Assembly (NCBI GenBank): GCA_019310865.1
Contig: JAFDDL010000042.1
Span: 1-12,716 of the forward strand
Direction of reading: 5' to 3'
Length of the DNA stretch: 12,716 nt
Source of the DNA: Deltaproteobacteria bacterium
GTDB lineage: Bacteria > Desulfobacterota > Desulfobacteria > Desulfobacterales > JAFDDL01
Shown: piece by piece, positions 1-6,592 of the stretch
Layout: every line of letters starts with the position of its first letter
How positions within the stretch are numbered: the first letter of the stretch is position 1
The notes under the pieces: generated by a model
Databases searched by the model: none
What the model was told of the DNA's origin: nothing
The model's input: the letters and a program-made list of their open reading frames with translations, nothing else
Position numbers and translations under genes: made by a program

Positions 1-861
1 GCGAACCCCCACCAATCCACCGACCGGTCCGGAATGAAGCGTGCTGACAGGTTTCACCACCTCTGAGCGCGACAAGCCGCCTGCGGCCTGCATTACCAAC
101 AGCGGCTTTTGGTACCCTGATTCGGCCAGCCTGCCTTTGACTCTCTCCAGTAAGGTTTTAAGGGCAGTGCCGATGTAAAGATTTACAATTGTGCTGTTCG
201 CTCGAGAGCATTCTCTTATTAACGGAGAAACAGCACTCGAAAAAGACGTGGCCATTCCCGGTGCCATCTCCTCGATAATCTTTCTAACCCTTTCCTCATG
301 GTCATTGTTGAGAAAAGACCACAACAGGATTACGCAAATTCCTTCGACACCGGCATCGATAAGTTCCTGAACTGCTTTTCTTACCTCCTTTTCGTAAAGG
401 GGTATGATCACATCACCGGCGGAATCAATTCGCTCCGTCACACCTTTTATTCGGGTTCTGGGAATAAGTGGTTCGGGGTAATCGGTTGTTGGAACGTGAA
501 TACTTTGCACGGGGTGTATCCCGGCCCATCTCCCCATGCTTCTACCGATAATGGTTGTATCTTCAAAGCCCTTGGTAATTATGAGCCCAAGGTCCGGAGC
601 CCCCTGCCGGGTCAGGATCGCATTGGTGCCGGCGGTGGTGCCATAGCCCAGAATTTCCGTCTTTGAAAGCACATCCTCTAAACTCAAGCCCATGTTTTCT
701 GCAGCCGCTGAGACACAGTTAAAAAAACAATGTTCCAAATCATCCGGCGTCGTCGAGGACTTCCCATTCACAAACGTGCCATCAGGCCTCACAATAACAG
801 CATCGGAAAAAGTGCCGCCCGTATCCGTGTACACGATATATTTCTCATTTTGTTCTTCCAT
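1..861 (-). CDS. Hydantoinase A / acetone-acetophenone carboxylase-like subunit, N-terminal part (runs off the window)
   Basis: The reading frame is open from ATG at 861 to the window edge, giving 287 codons without a stop. The N-terminus reads YTDTGGTFSDAVIV (D13-T-G-G-T17), the phosphate-binding signature of the Hydant_A_N fold. It is followed by GTTAGTNAIL (residues 74-83), another family hallmark. Near the edge are QAAGGL (about 258-263) and SGPVGG (277-282), which match the start of the Hydantoinase_A domain, so roughly the first 40% of a usual ~650-720 aa protein is present. A GGAGGT ribosome site at 866-871 fixes the start. Known family members are ATP-dependent hydantoinases and 5-oxoprolinases, and the ATP-using subunits of acetone and acetophenone carboxylases. 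The sequence alone does not choose between them. A TetR gene lies 364 bp upstream on the same strand. The partner subunit (HyuB type) would be expected beyond the left edge. Confidence 0.87.
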   Translation of the reverse strand, partial: MEEQNEKYIVYTDTGGTFSDAVIVRPDGTFVNGKSSTTPDDLEHCFFNCVSAAAENMGLSLEDVLSKTEILGYGTTAGTNAILTRQGAPDLGLIITKGFEDTTIIGRSMGRWAGIHPVQSIHVPTTDYPEPLIPRTRIKGVTERIDSAGDVIIPLYEKEVRKAVQELIDAGVEGICVILLWSFLNNDHEERVRKIIEEMAPGMATSFSSAVSPLIRECSRANSTIVNLYIGTALKTLLERVKGRLAESGYQKPLLVMQAAGGLSRSEVVKPVSTLHSGPVGGLVGVR

Positions 862-1046
862 GCGTACCTCCCGTGCCAAGTCAAAGGGTGATTGTTATTA
901 CTATTTTATCTGTTTGATTATCAAAAACACTATCAGATTACATATTCTATTTTTGGATAGCGAAAAGAGATGTCACTATAACTGGAGAAGAATGTCATGC
1001 CTATCCAAGTTAAGGTCAATTTTTGCGAAACGACATACAAGTCTCG

Positions 1047-1076
1047 ACCGATCGTTCGAACGGCTTCTAAGCCGTT
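1047..1076. promoter_or_regulatory. Candidate operator and palindrome upstream of the hydantoinase-like gene
   Basis: Two overlapping symmetric elements are seen. Accgatcgttcgaa (1047-1060) agrees at 11 of 14 positions with the operator at 1878-1891 upstream of tetR. Aacggctt-ct-aagccgtt (1059-1076) is a perfect inverted repeat with 8-bp arms; a central cgttcgaacg palindrome (1053-1062) bridges the two. The pair lies just downstream of a possible promoter (1082-1110) on the minus strand, a position that would let a repressor block the hydantoinase-like gene. This is inferred from similarity and position; short palindromes do arise by chance. Confidence 0.35.
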
Positions 1077-1081
1077 ATTAT

Positions 1082-1110
1082 ATATTACCCTTTTATAGCA
1101 AGTATGCCAA
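1082..1110 (-). promoter_or_regulatory. Possible sigma-70 promoter for the hydantoinase-like gene
   Basis: On the minus strand, TTGGCA (1105-1110) is separated by 17 bp from TAATAT (1082-1087). The -35 box matches the consensus at five of six positions and the -10 box at four of six. It would give a leader of roughly 210 nt before the ATG at 861 and would run through the palindromes at 1047-1076. AT-rich DNA produces such pairs easily, so this is tentative. Confidence 0.25.
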
Positions 1111-1225
1111 CCCTGCGTGATCGTGGATAGATTGGGGATATAATTCCCCTACTCGGTATATGTTGCCGGCCTAAATAATTGTATCGATCAGGCCTCTAAG
1201 CCTCTTTCTTTGTCCGTCAATGGCG

Positions 1226-1795
1226 CTAACTAAGCGGATCGATAATTTGATACAGTTGCTGACAAACCGCTTCTATGTTCATTGAGCCGTCTTTTTTGTA
1301 CCACCGGACACTCCAATTGCAGATACCGAGGATGGCGTTGGTAACAATGGTACTGCTCATCCCTGAAAAACGACTATCGCCTTCTCTCTGTATCTGGCGA
1401 ATTATCTTCCTGAGAAAGCGTGCGTATTGTTTCCTGCCTTCATCTTGCATTTTAGCATGTTGCGCACTGAGAGTTCCTTCCTCCCGAAGATAAATGCTAA
1501 GAACATCGCCTTTGTTGGCCACCATTTCCATGTGCAACGCAATAAACTTCTTAAGCTTTTCCGTACCGGAGAGATCTTCATCATTTGCGAGCATCGTCAG
1601 CCTGATCATGGCTTTGGGATAGGCGATGTCAAGTATGGCTAACAGGATCGCCTCCTTGTTTTCAAAATGATGAAAAATCGTGCTCTTGGTTATCCCCACT
1701 TTATTGGCAATCATCTGCATTGAGGTTCCGTGATAACCGTTCTTACAGATCAAATCAGTGGCGACTTTAATAATCTTTTCAGCACTGCCCTTCAT
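1226..1795 (-). CDS. TetR/AcrR-family transcriptional regulator
   Basis: The protein has 189 aa with an N-terminal helix-turn-helix and a variable ligand-binding C-terminal part, the usual TetR length. From the chosen start, residues 24-44 (TSMQMIANKVGITKSTIFHHF) form the HTH, with the family's IxKSTIFHHFxNKEA recognition region. The start is ATG at 1795: GGAGG (in aaaaggaggaaaaac) lies 7-8 nt upstream. An ATG seven codons earlier (1816) lies 5' of that site and has no ribosome site of its own. Its upstream region carries three promoter-like elements, two with an operator directly after the -10, which suggests autorepression. TetR proteins in such settings often sense acyl-CoAs or aromatic compounds, but the ligand cannot be read here. 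Its likely targets are itself and perhaps the downstream hydantoinase-like gene. Confidence 0.9.
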   Translation of the reverse strand: MKGSAEKIIKVATDLICKNGYHGTSMQMIANKVGITKSTIFHHFENKEAILLAILDIAYPKAMIRLTMLANDEDLSGTEKLKKFIALHMEMVANKGDVLSIYLREEGTLSAQHAKMQDEGRKQYARFLRKIIRQIQREGDSRFSGMSSTIVTNAILGICNWSVRWYKKDGSMNIEAVCQQLYQIIDPLS

Positions 1796-1838
1796 TTGTT
1801 TTTCCTCCTTTTGCATATCATCTCAATTACCTTGGAGC

Positions 1839-1867
1839 ATATTTTGACACTCCCGATAAGTTGTCAA
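1839..1867 (-). promoter_or_regulatory. Putative tetR-proximal promoter
   Basis: On the minus strand a perfect -35 TTGACA (1862-1867) is followed after 17 bp by AAATAT (1839-1844), a weak -10. Transcription would start near 1832, about 35-40 nt before the tetR ATG and ahead of its ribosome site. The operator at 1878-1891 lies 10 bp upstream of the -35, so a bound repressor could also affect this promoter. Confidence 0.4.
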
Positions 1868-1877
1868 TCAATTTTCA

Positions 1878-1923
1878 ACCGATTGGTCGATTATTTTTAA
1901 ATGGCAACCGTATGCAAAGTCAA
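1878..1923 (-). promoter_or_regulatory. Promoter-operator module 1 (TetR-type operator)
   Basis: On the minus strand, TTGACT (1918-1923), a 17-bp spacer and TTAAAA (1895-1900) are followed after 3 bp by an operator whose plus-strand sequence is accgattggtcgat (1878-1891), with near-symmetric 5-bp arms around 4 bp. The -35 is preceded by a run of T. The layout, with the operator covering the start site, is typical of repressor control. The same arrangement with identical spacing recurs at 2113-2158, which raises confidence. Assignment to the neighbouring TetR protein is inferred. Confidence 0.5.
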
Positions 1924-2112
1924 GAAAAAACCAACGTTCCGATACGCTCGCTTCCATGTCAGCCTGTTCTTTTGAGGCCTAATCCCTAACAATTATCGTT
2001 TCCAATATGAAAAAATGACAATTGCGTCGCTGTGGCATGCCGGCGGATGTTTTTCAAAGAACATTTTATCTGAAATCAAGTTTGGCGGTAACGAACTCAG
2101 ACTATGAATTCT

Positions 2113-2158
2113 ACCGAATGGTCGGTTCAATTAAATCATTATATTCCGACGAAGTCAA
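2113..2158 (-). promoter_or_regulatory. Promoter-operator module 2 (TetR-type operator)
   Basis: On the minus strand, TTGACT (2153-2158), a 17-bp spacer and TTTAAT (2130-2135, five of six consensus bases) are followed after 3 bp by accgaatggtcggt (2113-2126, plus strand). This operator has perfect 5-bp inverted arms accga/tcggt around 4 bp. The module is the better of the two by consensus. It lies about 320 bp upstream of the tetR ATG and reads toward it, with no gene of its own in between. Confidence 0.55.
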
Positions 2159-2231
2159 GAAAAAAATGAATTTAATTTAAACCAACATATTTATTGCCTT
2201 CATTACATATTTCAAGTGATTATTTCACGTC

Positions 2232-4274
2232 TTATTCCAATTCATTTTTAACCGACCGATCAATTATCTCGGCAAGATCGAATATTTTGATTTCATCCTC
2301 AAGATTTTTATCTTTAATCGCGTCGTCAAGCATAATCAGACAATATGGACATGCAACGGCAAATGTCTTGGCACCGGTCTCCAACAGCTGATCACAGCGC
2401 ATCCTGTTTATCCGTTCCCCGATATCCTCCTCCATCCACATGCGCCCCCCACCGGCACCGCAGCAAAAGCTTGTCCGTTTGAGGCGCTCAGGTTCTACAA
2501 GGTTGATCCCCGGAACCGAGTTGATAATCTCCCGGGGGGTATCGTAGATATCGTTATAACGGCCGAGGTAGCAGGAATCGTGGTAAACCACCGCCCCATT
2601 AAAACCTAACTGCGTTTTCGGTTTAATTCGGCCTTGGGAAATTAGAATTTTAATCAGCTCTGCGTGCGAAATGACTTCATAACTGCCTCCGAATTGGTGA
2701 TATTCATTTTTCAACGTATTGTAACAATGCGGGCAGGAAGTGATTATTTTTTTGACACGAAATTCATTCCATATTTCGATATTCGCCTGTATCATCGTCT
2801 GGGCGAGATATTCATTTCCAAGTCGTCTGGCTGTTTCACCGCAGCACATTTCGTCGTTGCCCATACAGGCAAAATTAACACCGCCCTCGTTCATCAGGCG
2901 GACAAACGATTTGGATACCTTCTTGTTGCGATCGTCAAAGGATCCCGCACATCCCACATAGTATAGATATTCAAAAGTCGGGTTTTCATCTACTGTCTTG
3001 ACCCCAAGGTCCTCAAACCAGTCCGCCCGCGAATTGGATGCCAGAGACCACGGATTCGACATATTTTCCCAGCCCTTATAAACGTTGGTTAATTCGCTTG
3101 GGAAACGGCTTTCCATTTGTACCAGATGCCGTCGCATGTCGACGATATTGGGAATGTGCTCTATGAGAACCGGACAATTTTCAACACAATGGCCGCAGGT
3201 TGTGCAAGACCATATCACATCGTCCTTGATGATCTCACTTGTCAGAAGCCCTGTTTTCTCAAGACATTTCATCGCCTCCTCATCCTTTTTCGTCAGCTTG
3301 TACCAGGCGGCAAGCACCATGAGGGACGTGTTCTTTTTGAGGTGATCCCGTTCGTCCATGATGAGCGACTTTGGAGAAAGCGGTTTTTCCGAGAGATGCG
3401 CCGGGCAATTGGCTTGACAGCGACCGCATTCGGTACAGTTATACATATCGATCGCACGTTTCCAGGAAAATTCCACCAGTTTGCCAACACCAAAAATAGC
3501 GTCTTCATCCTCAAGGTCCTGCTTGGCCAACGCGCCTTTTTTATCCGGATCACTTAAAAAAACACCGGGCAGCGATAATACCACATGAAAATGTTTGCCG
3601 TAGGGCAGATAATTCAAAAAGGCAAAGACAAAAATTACATGCCCCCAAAAACCGATTGCGTGCAGAAAACTTGTTGTCCCCAAGTCTTTCCCGAGACCAA
3701 AGGCCGTCATGATATTCATGCCGAAAACGCCCATGAAGGCGGTTTGTTGCTCAGGATTGTCCGGGTACAGAATAAACAGCGTGCCGCTGTAAAGGACTTC
3801 CAGCACCATCATCGCAAAAATCCATATAAGGATCAGATTGGCCTCCCAGGAAAGCGTCATTCGCTCAGGTTTGACGATGATTCGTCGGATGAGCGCACCC
3901 AGCGACCCCATCATGACAGCCAGAACAAAGAGATCCTTGATGAAGGCATGTCCCAGCCCCAGGGCGGTCTCGTGTAAACCGGGCAGAGACCAGTTTAAAA
4001 CAAACCCACGACCCACCAGTTGAATCGTGTTGAAACTGACTGCTAAAAAACCCCAAAAGATCAATACATGGGCAAGACCATGCAACAACTCGAAACGTCG
4101 AAAAAACCGAATCTGACCGAGTGCATACTTAAGCAAGTTTACAAAACGAACGAATGGTTTATCCCATCGTATATCCGGTTGCATCACAAGCAACGGCATC
4201 AAGCGCCGGAGCATGGAAATCGTGAACGCAACAAGTGTAATAAACAGCAAAAGGCCCATTAACATCGGGTTCAC
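2232..4274 (-). CDS. Membrane-bound ETF:(mena)quinone oxidoreductase, NarI-like/4Fe-4S/CCG-domain protein
   Basis: This 680-aa protein has the layout of the EtfAB-linked membrane Fe-S oxidoreductase (often called EMO) of anaerobic fatty-acid and aromatic degraders. The N-terminal ~240 residues form several membrane helices resembling the NarI cytochrome b subunit, with candidate heme ligands H65, H69, H101, H109, H205 and H212. Two ferredoxin-type clusters follow, C280-x2-C283-x2-C286-x3-C290 and C357-x2-C360-x2-C363-x3-C367. The C-terminal half has two HdrB-like CCG domains: C442, C477-C478-G, C514-x2-C517 and C568, C604-C605-G, C642-x2-C645. The start is GTG at 4274 with AGGTGA just upstream; the later ATG codons are too far from it. 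In the known model it oxidises reduced ETF and passes electrons to menaquinone. It lies 25 bp after etfA, evidently in the same transcript. Confidence 0.92.
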   Translation of the reverse strand: MNPMLMGLLLFITLVAFTISMLRRLMPLLVMQPDIRWDKPFVRFVNLLKYALGQIRFFRRFELLHGLAHVLIFWGFLAVSFNTIQLVGRGFVLNWSLPGLHETALGLGHAFIKDLFVLAVMMGSLGALIRRIIVKPERMTLSWEANLILIWIFAMMVLEVLYSGTLFILYPDNPEQQTAFMGVFGMNIMTAFGLGKDLGTTSFLHAIGFWGHVIFVFAFLNYLPYGKHFHVVLSLPGVFLSDPDKKGALAKQDLEDEDAIFGVGKLVEFSWKRAIDMYNCTECGRCQANCPAHLSEKPLSPKSLIMDERDHLKKNTSLMVLAAWYKLTKKDEEAMKCLEKTGLLTSEIIKDDVIWSCTTCGHCVENCPVLIEHIPNIVDMRRHLVQMESRFPSELTNVYKGWENMSNPWSLASNSRADWFEDLGVKTVDENPTFEYLYYVGCAGSFDDRNKKVSKSFVRLMNEGGVNFACMGNDEMCCGETARRLGNEYLAQTMIQANIEIWNEFRVKKIITSCPHCYNTLKNEYHQFGGSYEVISHAELIKILISQGRIKPKTQLGFNGAVVYHDSCYLGRYNDIYDTPREIINSVPGINLVEPERLKRTSFCCGAGGGRMWMEEDIGERINRMRCDQLLETGAKTFAVACPYCLIMLDDAIKDKNLEDEIKIFDLAEIIDRSVKNELE

Positions 4275-4299
4275 GGATCACCTCATTCCCTCTTTGAAC

Positions 4300-5259
4300 T
4301 CACCCCATTTCTTTTTTAATAGCGCTCGTCAGCTCCGGCATGGCTTTAAACAGATCCGCCACTAGGCCAAAGTCAGCGACTTCAAATATTGGCGCTTCTT
4401 CATCTTTATTAATTGCCACAATTACCTTACTGCTTTTCATACCGGCAGTGTGCTGCAAAGAACCTGAAAGTCCTACGGCTAAATAAAGAGAGGGGGCAAC
4501 AATTTTACCGGTTTGTCCCACCTGCAGATCGTTTGAGACCCAACCGGCGTCCACTGCGGCACGCGTTGCCCCAACGGCGGCGCTAAAGATATCGGCGAAT
4601 TCCTCGAGCAGCTTAAAGTTCTCACCACTTTTCAGCCCCCGGCCACCCGAGACAACCACGTTTGCTTCGGTTAGATCAGGGCGATCATTCTTGGCTTCGT
4701 GCATCTCGATAAATCGGCTTTTTGTTTCAGGAATAGAAACCGTGGCAGATGAAACCGGCGTATCGCTATCCGAAGCTTTTGCCTCATCAAATGCAGTGCT
4801 CTGGATGGTAACCACTTTAATGTCCGTCTTTATTTCGACAGTGGCGACGGCGTTACCGGCCCACATTTCACGGGTGAAACATTCGCCGTCAAAACTAAGA
4901 ACACCGGATGCCATACCGGCGCCAAGTTTGGCGGCAACGCGAGGCATCACATCTTTGCCGGTCGTGCCTGCATTCATGCCGATAATTTTTGCGTCGCATG
5001 TCTTGGCGACTTCGGCGATGACATGCCCCCAGGTTTCCGCTGTATAATTTTTCAATTCCGGTTCATCCGCCAGGTGAATTTTCATTGCCCCAAAGCTTTT
5101 CAATTCATCGGCAATGCCGGCGACACCGTACCCAATCACCAAGAGGTGGAGTTCGGCACCAAGCTTGTCAGCGGCTTCCCTTCCAAAGGTTATTGTGTTG
5201 AAGGTGGCTTTTTTTAACCGTCCGCTTTGATGTTCCGCCACAATACATATGCTTGCCAT
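4300..5259 (-). CDS. etfA: Electron transfer flavoprotein, alpha subunit
   Basis: The 319-aa protein has the standard ETF-alpha length and both of its regions. The N-terminal alpha/beta domain ends around residue 190. The C-terminal FAD-binding domain contains VVSGGRGLKSGENF (202-215), GQTGKIV (248-254), GLSGSLQHTAGM (263-274) and INKDEEAPIFEVADFGLVAD (283-302), all core family motifs. With EtfB it forms the FAD-carrying heterodimer that takes electrons from acyl-CoA dehydrogenases. The ATG at 5259 has AAGGAG 9 nt upstream. The gene lies 37 bp after etfB and 25 bp before the quinone oxidoreductase, its likely electron acceptor. Nothing in the FAD region looks degenerate. Whether this ETF bifurcates electrons cannot be decided here, but the quinone oxidoreductase neighbour favours a simple carrier role. 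Confidence 0.95.
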   Translation of the reverse strand: MASICIVAEHQSGRLKKATFNTITFGREAADKLGAELHLLVIGYGVAGIADELKSFGAMKIHLADEPELKNYTAETWGHVIAEVAKTCDAKIIGMNAGTTGKDVMPRVAAKLGAGMASGVLSFDGECFTREMWAGNAVATVEIKTDIKVVTIQSTAFDEAKASDSDTPVSSATVSIPETKSRFIEMHEAKNDRPDLTEANVVVSGGRGLKSGENFKLLEEFADIFSAAVGATRAAVDAGWVSNDLQVGQTGKIVAPSLYLAVGLSGSLQHTAGMKSSKVIVAINKDEEAPIFEVADFGLVADLFKAMPELTSAIKKEMG

Positions 5260-5278
5260 CGCTATTTTCTCCTTCTAT

Positions 5279-5293
5279 AGACAATCATTGTCT
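5279..5293. repeat. Small palindrome in the etfB-etfA gap
   Basis: Agacaat-c-attgtct is a perfect inverted repeat with 7-bp arms and a single central base. It lies between the etfB stop (5297-5299) and the etfA ribosome site. In RNA the one-base loop would open to a weaker short hairpin. It could slightly tune etfA translation, but AT-rich repeats of this size occur by chance. Confidence 0.3.
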
Positions 5294-5296
5294 TGT

Positions 5297-6043
5297 CTAA
5301 ATAATTTTCACCTCATTTTTGAGGGCGGCAACCAGTTCGGTTACATCGTTAACAATACGTCCCGCCTTGCGCTTTGCAGGCTCATCGTATTTTTTTATTA
5401 CCACCTTTGGTGTCGTGTCGACACCGAGCTCGGAAGGGGTCATTTTTTTTATTTCTTTTTTCTTTGCCTTTAAAATATCGGGTAACTTGGCATAGCGTGG
5501 CTCATTCAAACGAAGATCCGCGCTGATAACCCCGGGCAGATCGATTTCAATGACTTCCGTACCGCCATCCACCTCTCGGTGTACTTTGGCCTTGTTATCC
5601 GTTATTTCGACATTGGAGGCGAAGCAAGCCTGCCCCCAGCAAAGATATTCAGCCAATAACTGGGCGGCTTGATTTTCATCATTATCAACGGCCTGTTTTC
5701 CCATGAGAACAATATCAGGTTTCTCCTCTTCGACGACTTTCACCATTATTCGGGCAATCGCATCGGCATCCAATTCGTCTTGCGTCACCACAAGTATGCC
5801 GCGGTGGCCGCCCATGGCAAGACAACTCCTGATTTCGAATTGGGCCTCCTCGCTGCCAATGCTGACAACAACGACCTCGCCACCCTTGTCTTCTATAATT
5901 CGCAGGCTTTCCTCTATGGCGATCTCATCAAAAGGGTTGACCTTGTATTTCATGCTCGACAACTCGATTCCCGAGCCGTCAGACTTGACTTTTATTTTCA
6001 TCTCCGGATCAGTGACCCGCTTCGCCGTCGCTAGAATTTTCAC
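5297..6043 (-). CDS. etfB: Electron transfer flavoprotein, beta subunit
   Basis: The 248-aa protein shows the ETF-beta pattern from end to end: KVNPFDEIAIEE (34-45), GKQAVDNDENQAAQLLAEYL (115-134) near the nucleotide-binding site, the family signature around VHREVDGGTEVIEIDLPGVISA (154-175), and the loop DLRLNEPRYAKLPDILKAKK (176-195), which in ETFs contacts the partner dehydrogenase. The start is GTG (6043-6041), with GGAG 7 nt upstream at 6051-6054. It begins the etfB-etfA-quinone oxidoreductase set but has only 35 bp between it and the DUF4340-like gene. No separate promoter is evident, so it appears to be read from the transporter operon, an unusual arrangement for etf genes. Confidence 0.95.
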   Translation of the reverse strand: MKILATAKRVTDPEMKIKVKSDGSGIELSSMKYKVNPFDEIAIEESLRIIEDKGGEVVVVSIGSEEAQFEIRSCLAMGGHRGILVVTQDELDADAIARIMVKVVEEEKPDIVLMGKQAVDNDENQAAQLLAEYLCWGQACFASNVEITDNKAKVHREVDGGTEVIEIDLPGVISADLRLNEPRYAKLPDILKAKKKEIKKMTPSELGVDTTPKVVIKKYDEPAKRKAGRIVNDVTELVAALKNEVKII

Positions 6044-6078
6044 GTATAGTCTCCTTCACGTTTTCCTTATTTATCCTT

Positions 6079-6585
6079 CTATATATCAACCCGCTTAATA
6101 ATATTTATTACGTCCTCCTTTATCACCTTGCCAAGCAGCACAATTTCCGCGATGCCGCCCCTTTTTGCATAGGTGCTGGTTTTTGATTCATTGTCATTTC
6201 CCAACATCACTGACATGTTTTTCTTTTCCGATCCGTATGTTAGATTGATTCGTACTTCAGGACGCTTTAATCCAAATTTCTCTGCGCCTTCAACATTTTC
6301 GGATATTTTCCGGGTAACCGGTATCATGCATAAATTTCGCAAAAAATTTTCAATAGACCATTGGTCTATGTTTTTCACATATGGTGATGATAATTTCCAA
6401 TTAATATCTTCCTTATCAAAACCGTATGGCTGATCCTTAAAATAGATGACTAAAGAGGAGATTTCCGAAGGATCGATCGATAAGAATCCTTTCGGTAAAA
6501 TATATCTAGTGTCATAAAATAGTGTATAATAAACCCCGCCCAAAAAACATAAACTAAGCAGCAGGGATAACAGTCGTTTTTTCAT
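6079..6585 (-). CDS. DUF4340-like membrane-anchored protein of a Gld-type ABC system
   Basis: This 168-aa protein has one N-terminal membrane anchor or uncleaved signal (residues 5-23 after MKKR) and an extracytoplasmic remainder. The remainder follows the DUF4340 pattern: a W-x-L-SSP stretch (KLSSPYV), a helix with a leucine-rich repeat-like spacing, FGLKRPEVRINL, VMLGNDNE and a final IVLLGK strand. DUF4340 proteins commonly follow GldG-type genes; family members are often about 300 aa or more, so this one is short and seems to contain a single repeat of the domain. The ATG at 6585 lies 7 bp after the GldG-like stop, with only GGCGGTGA overlapping the preceding gene as ribosome site, which suggests translational coupling. 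The biochemical function of the family is unknown. Confidence 0.65.
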   Translation of the reverse strand: MKKRLLSLLLSLCFLGGVYYTLFYDTRYILPKGFLSIDPSEISSLVIYFKDQPYGFDKEDINWKLSSPYVKNIDQWSIENFLRNLCMIPVTRKISENVEGAEKFGLKRPEVRINLTYGSEKKNMSVMLGNDNESKTSTYAKRGGIAEIVLLGKVIKEDVINIIKRVDI

Positions 6586-6592
6586 ATAAACT

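Larger units (their letters stand above)
862..1225. other. Intergenic region between tetR and the hydantoinase-like gene
   Basis: These 364 bp hold no credible gene. They contain the candidate promoter and operator listed separately at 1047-1110, and a small inverted repeat gggga(N6)tcccc at 1135-1150 without a T-run. A weak aggc(N6)gcct repeat at about 1190-1203 lies just after the tetR stop. I see no strong intrinsic terminator for tetR, so read-through into the hydantoinase-like gene is possible. The composition is more AT-rich than the flanking genes. Confidence 0.5.
1796..2231. other. Long regulatory intergenic region upstream of tetR
   Basis: The 436 bp between the tetR start and the stop of the ETF:quinone oxidoreductase gene contain no convincing ORF. 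They hold a tetR-proximal promoter candidate (1839-1867) and two equivalent promoter-operator modules (1878-1923 and 2113-2158), all reading toward tetR. No GC-rich stem with a T-run follows the oxidoreductase stop at 2232, only AT-rich DNA, so no clear terminator separates that operon from tetR. The 180 bp between the two modules show nothing further that I recognise. Confidence 0.6.

Noticed and set aside
298..1120. Two plus-strand open frames (298-666 and 692-1120) over the left end
   Set aside because: The minus strand here carries a clear hydantoinase A N-terminus (DTGGT, GTTAGTNAIL) up to 861, and the plus-strand translations show no family features.
1135..1150. gggga(N6)tcccc repeat considered as the tetR terminator
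   Set aside because: It is only a 5-bp stem with no T-run on either side in the right direction.
1993..2064. 23-codon ORF on the minus strand between the two promoter-operator modules
   Set aside because: It has no ribosome site and no recognisable sequence, and it is short enough to be chance.
2251..2264. accgaccgatcaat, resembling the TetR operator, at the 3' end of the ETF:quinone oxidoreductase gene
   Set aside because: It encodes ordinary C-terminal residues (IIDRSVK), has poor symmetry, and no promoter is arranged around it as in the two modules upstream of tetR.
3117..3557. 146-codon open frame on the plus strand antisense to the quinone oxidoreductase
   Set aside because: It is a shadow of a strong conserved gene with intact cysteine motifs, and its translation has no family features or ribosome site.
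6353..6369. 17-bp palindrome atagacca-t-tggtctat inside the DUF4340-like gene
   Set aside because: It lies in normal coding sequence. About two repeats with 8-bp arms and short spacing are expected by chance in a window this size, and it resembles no other site here.
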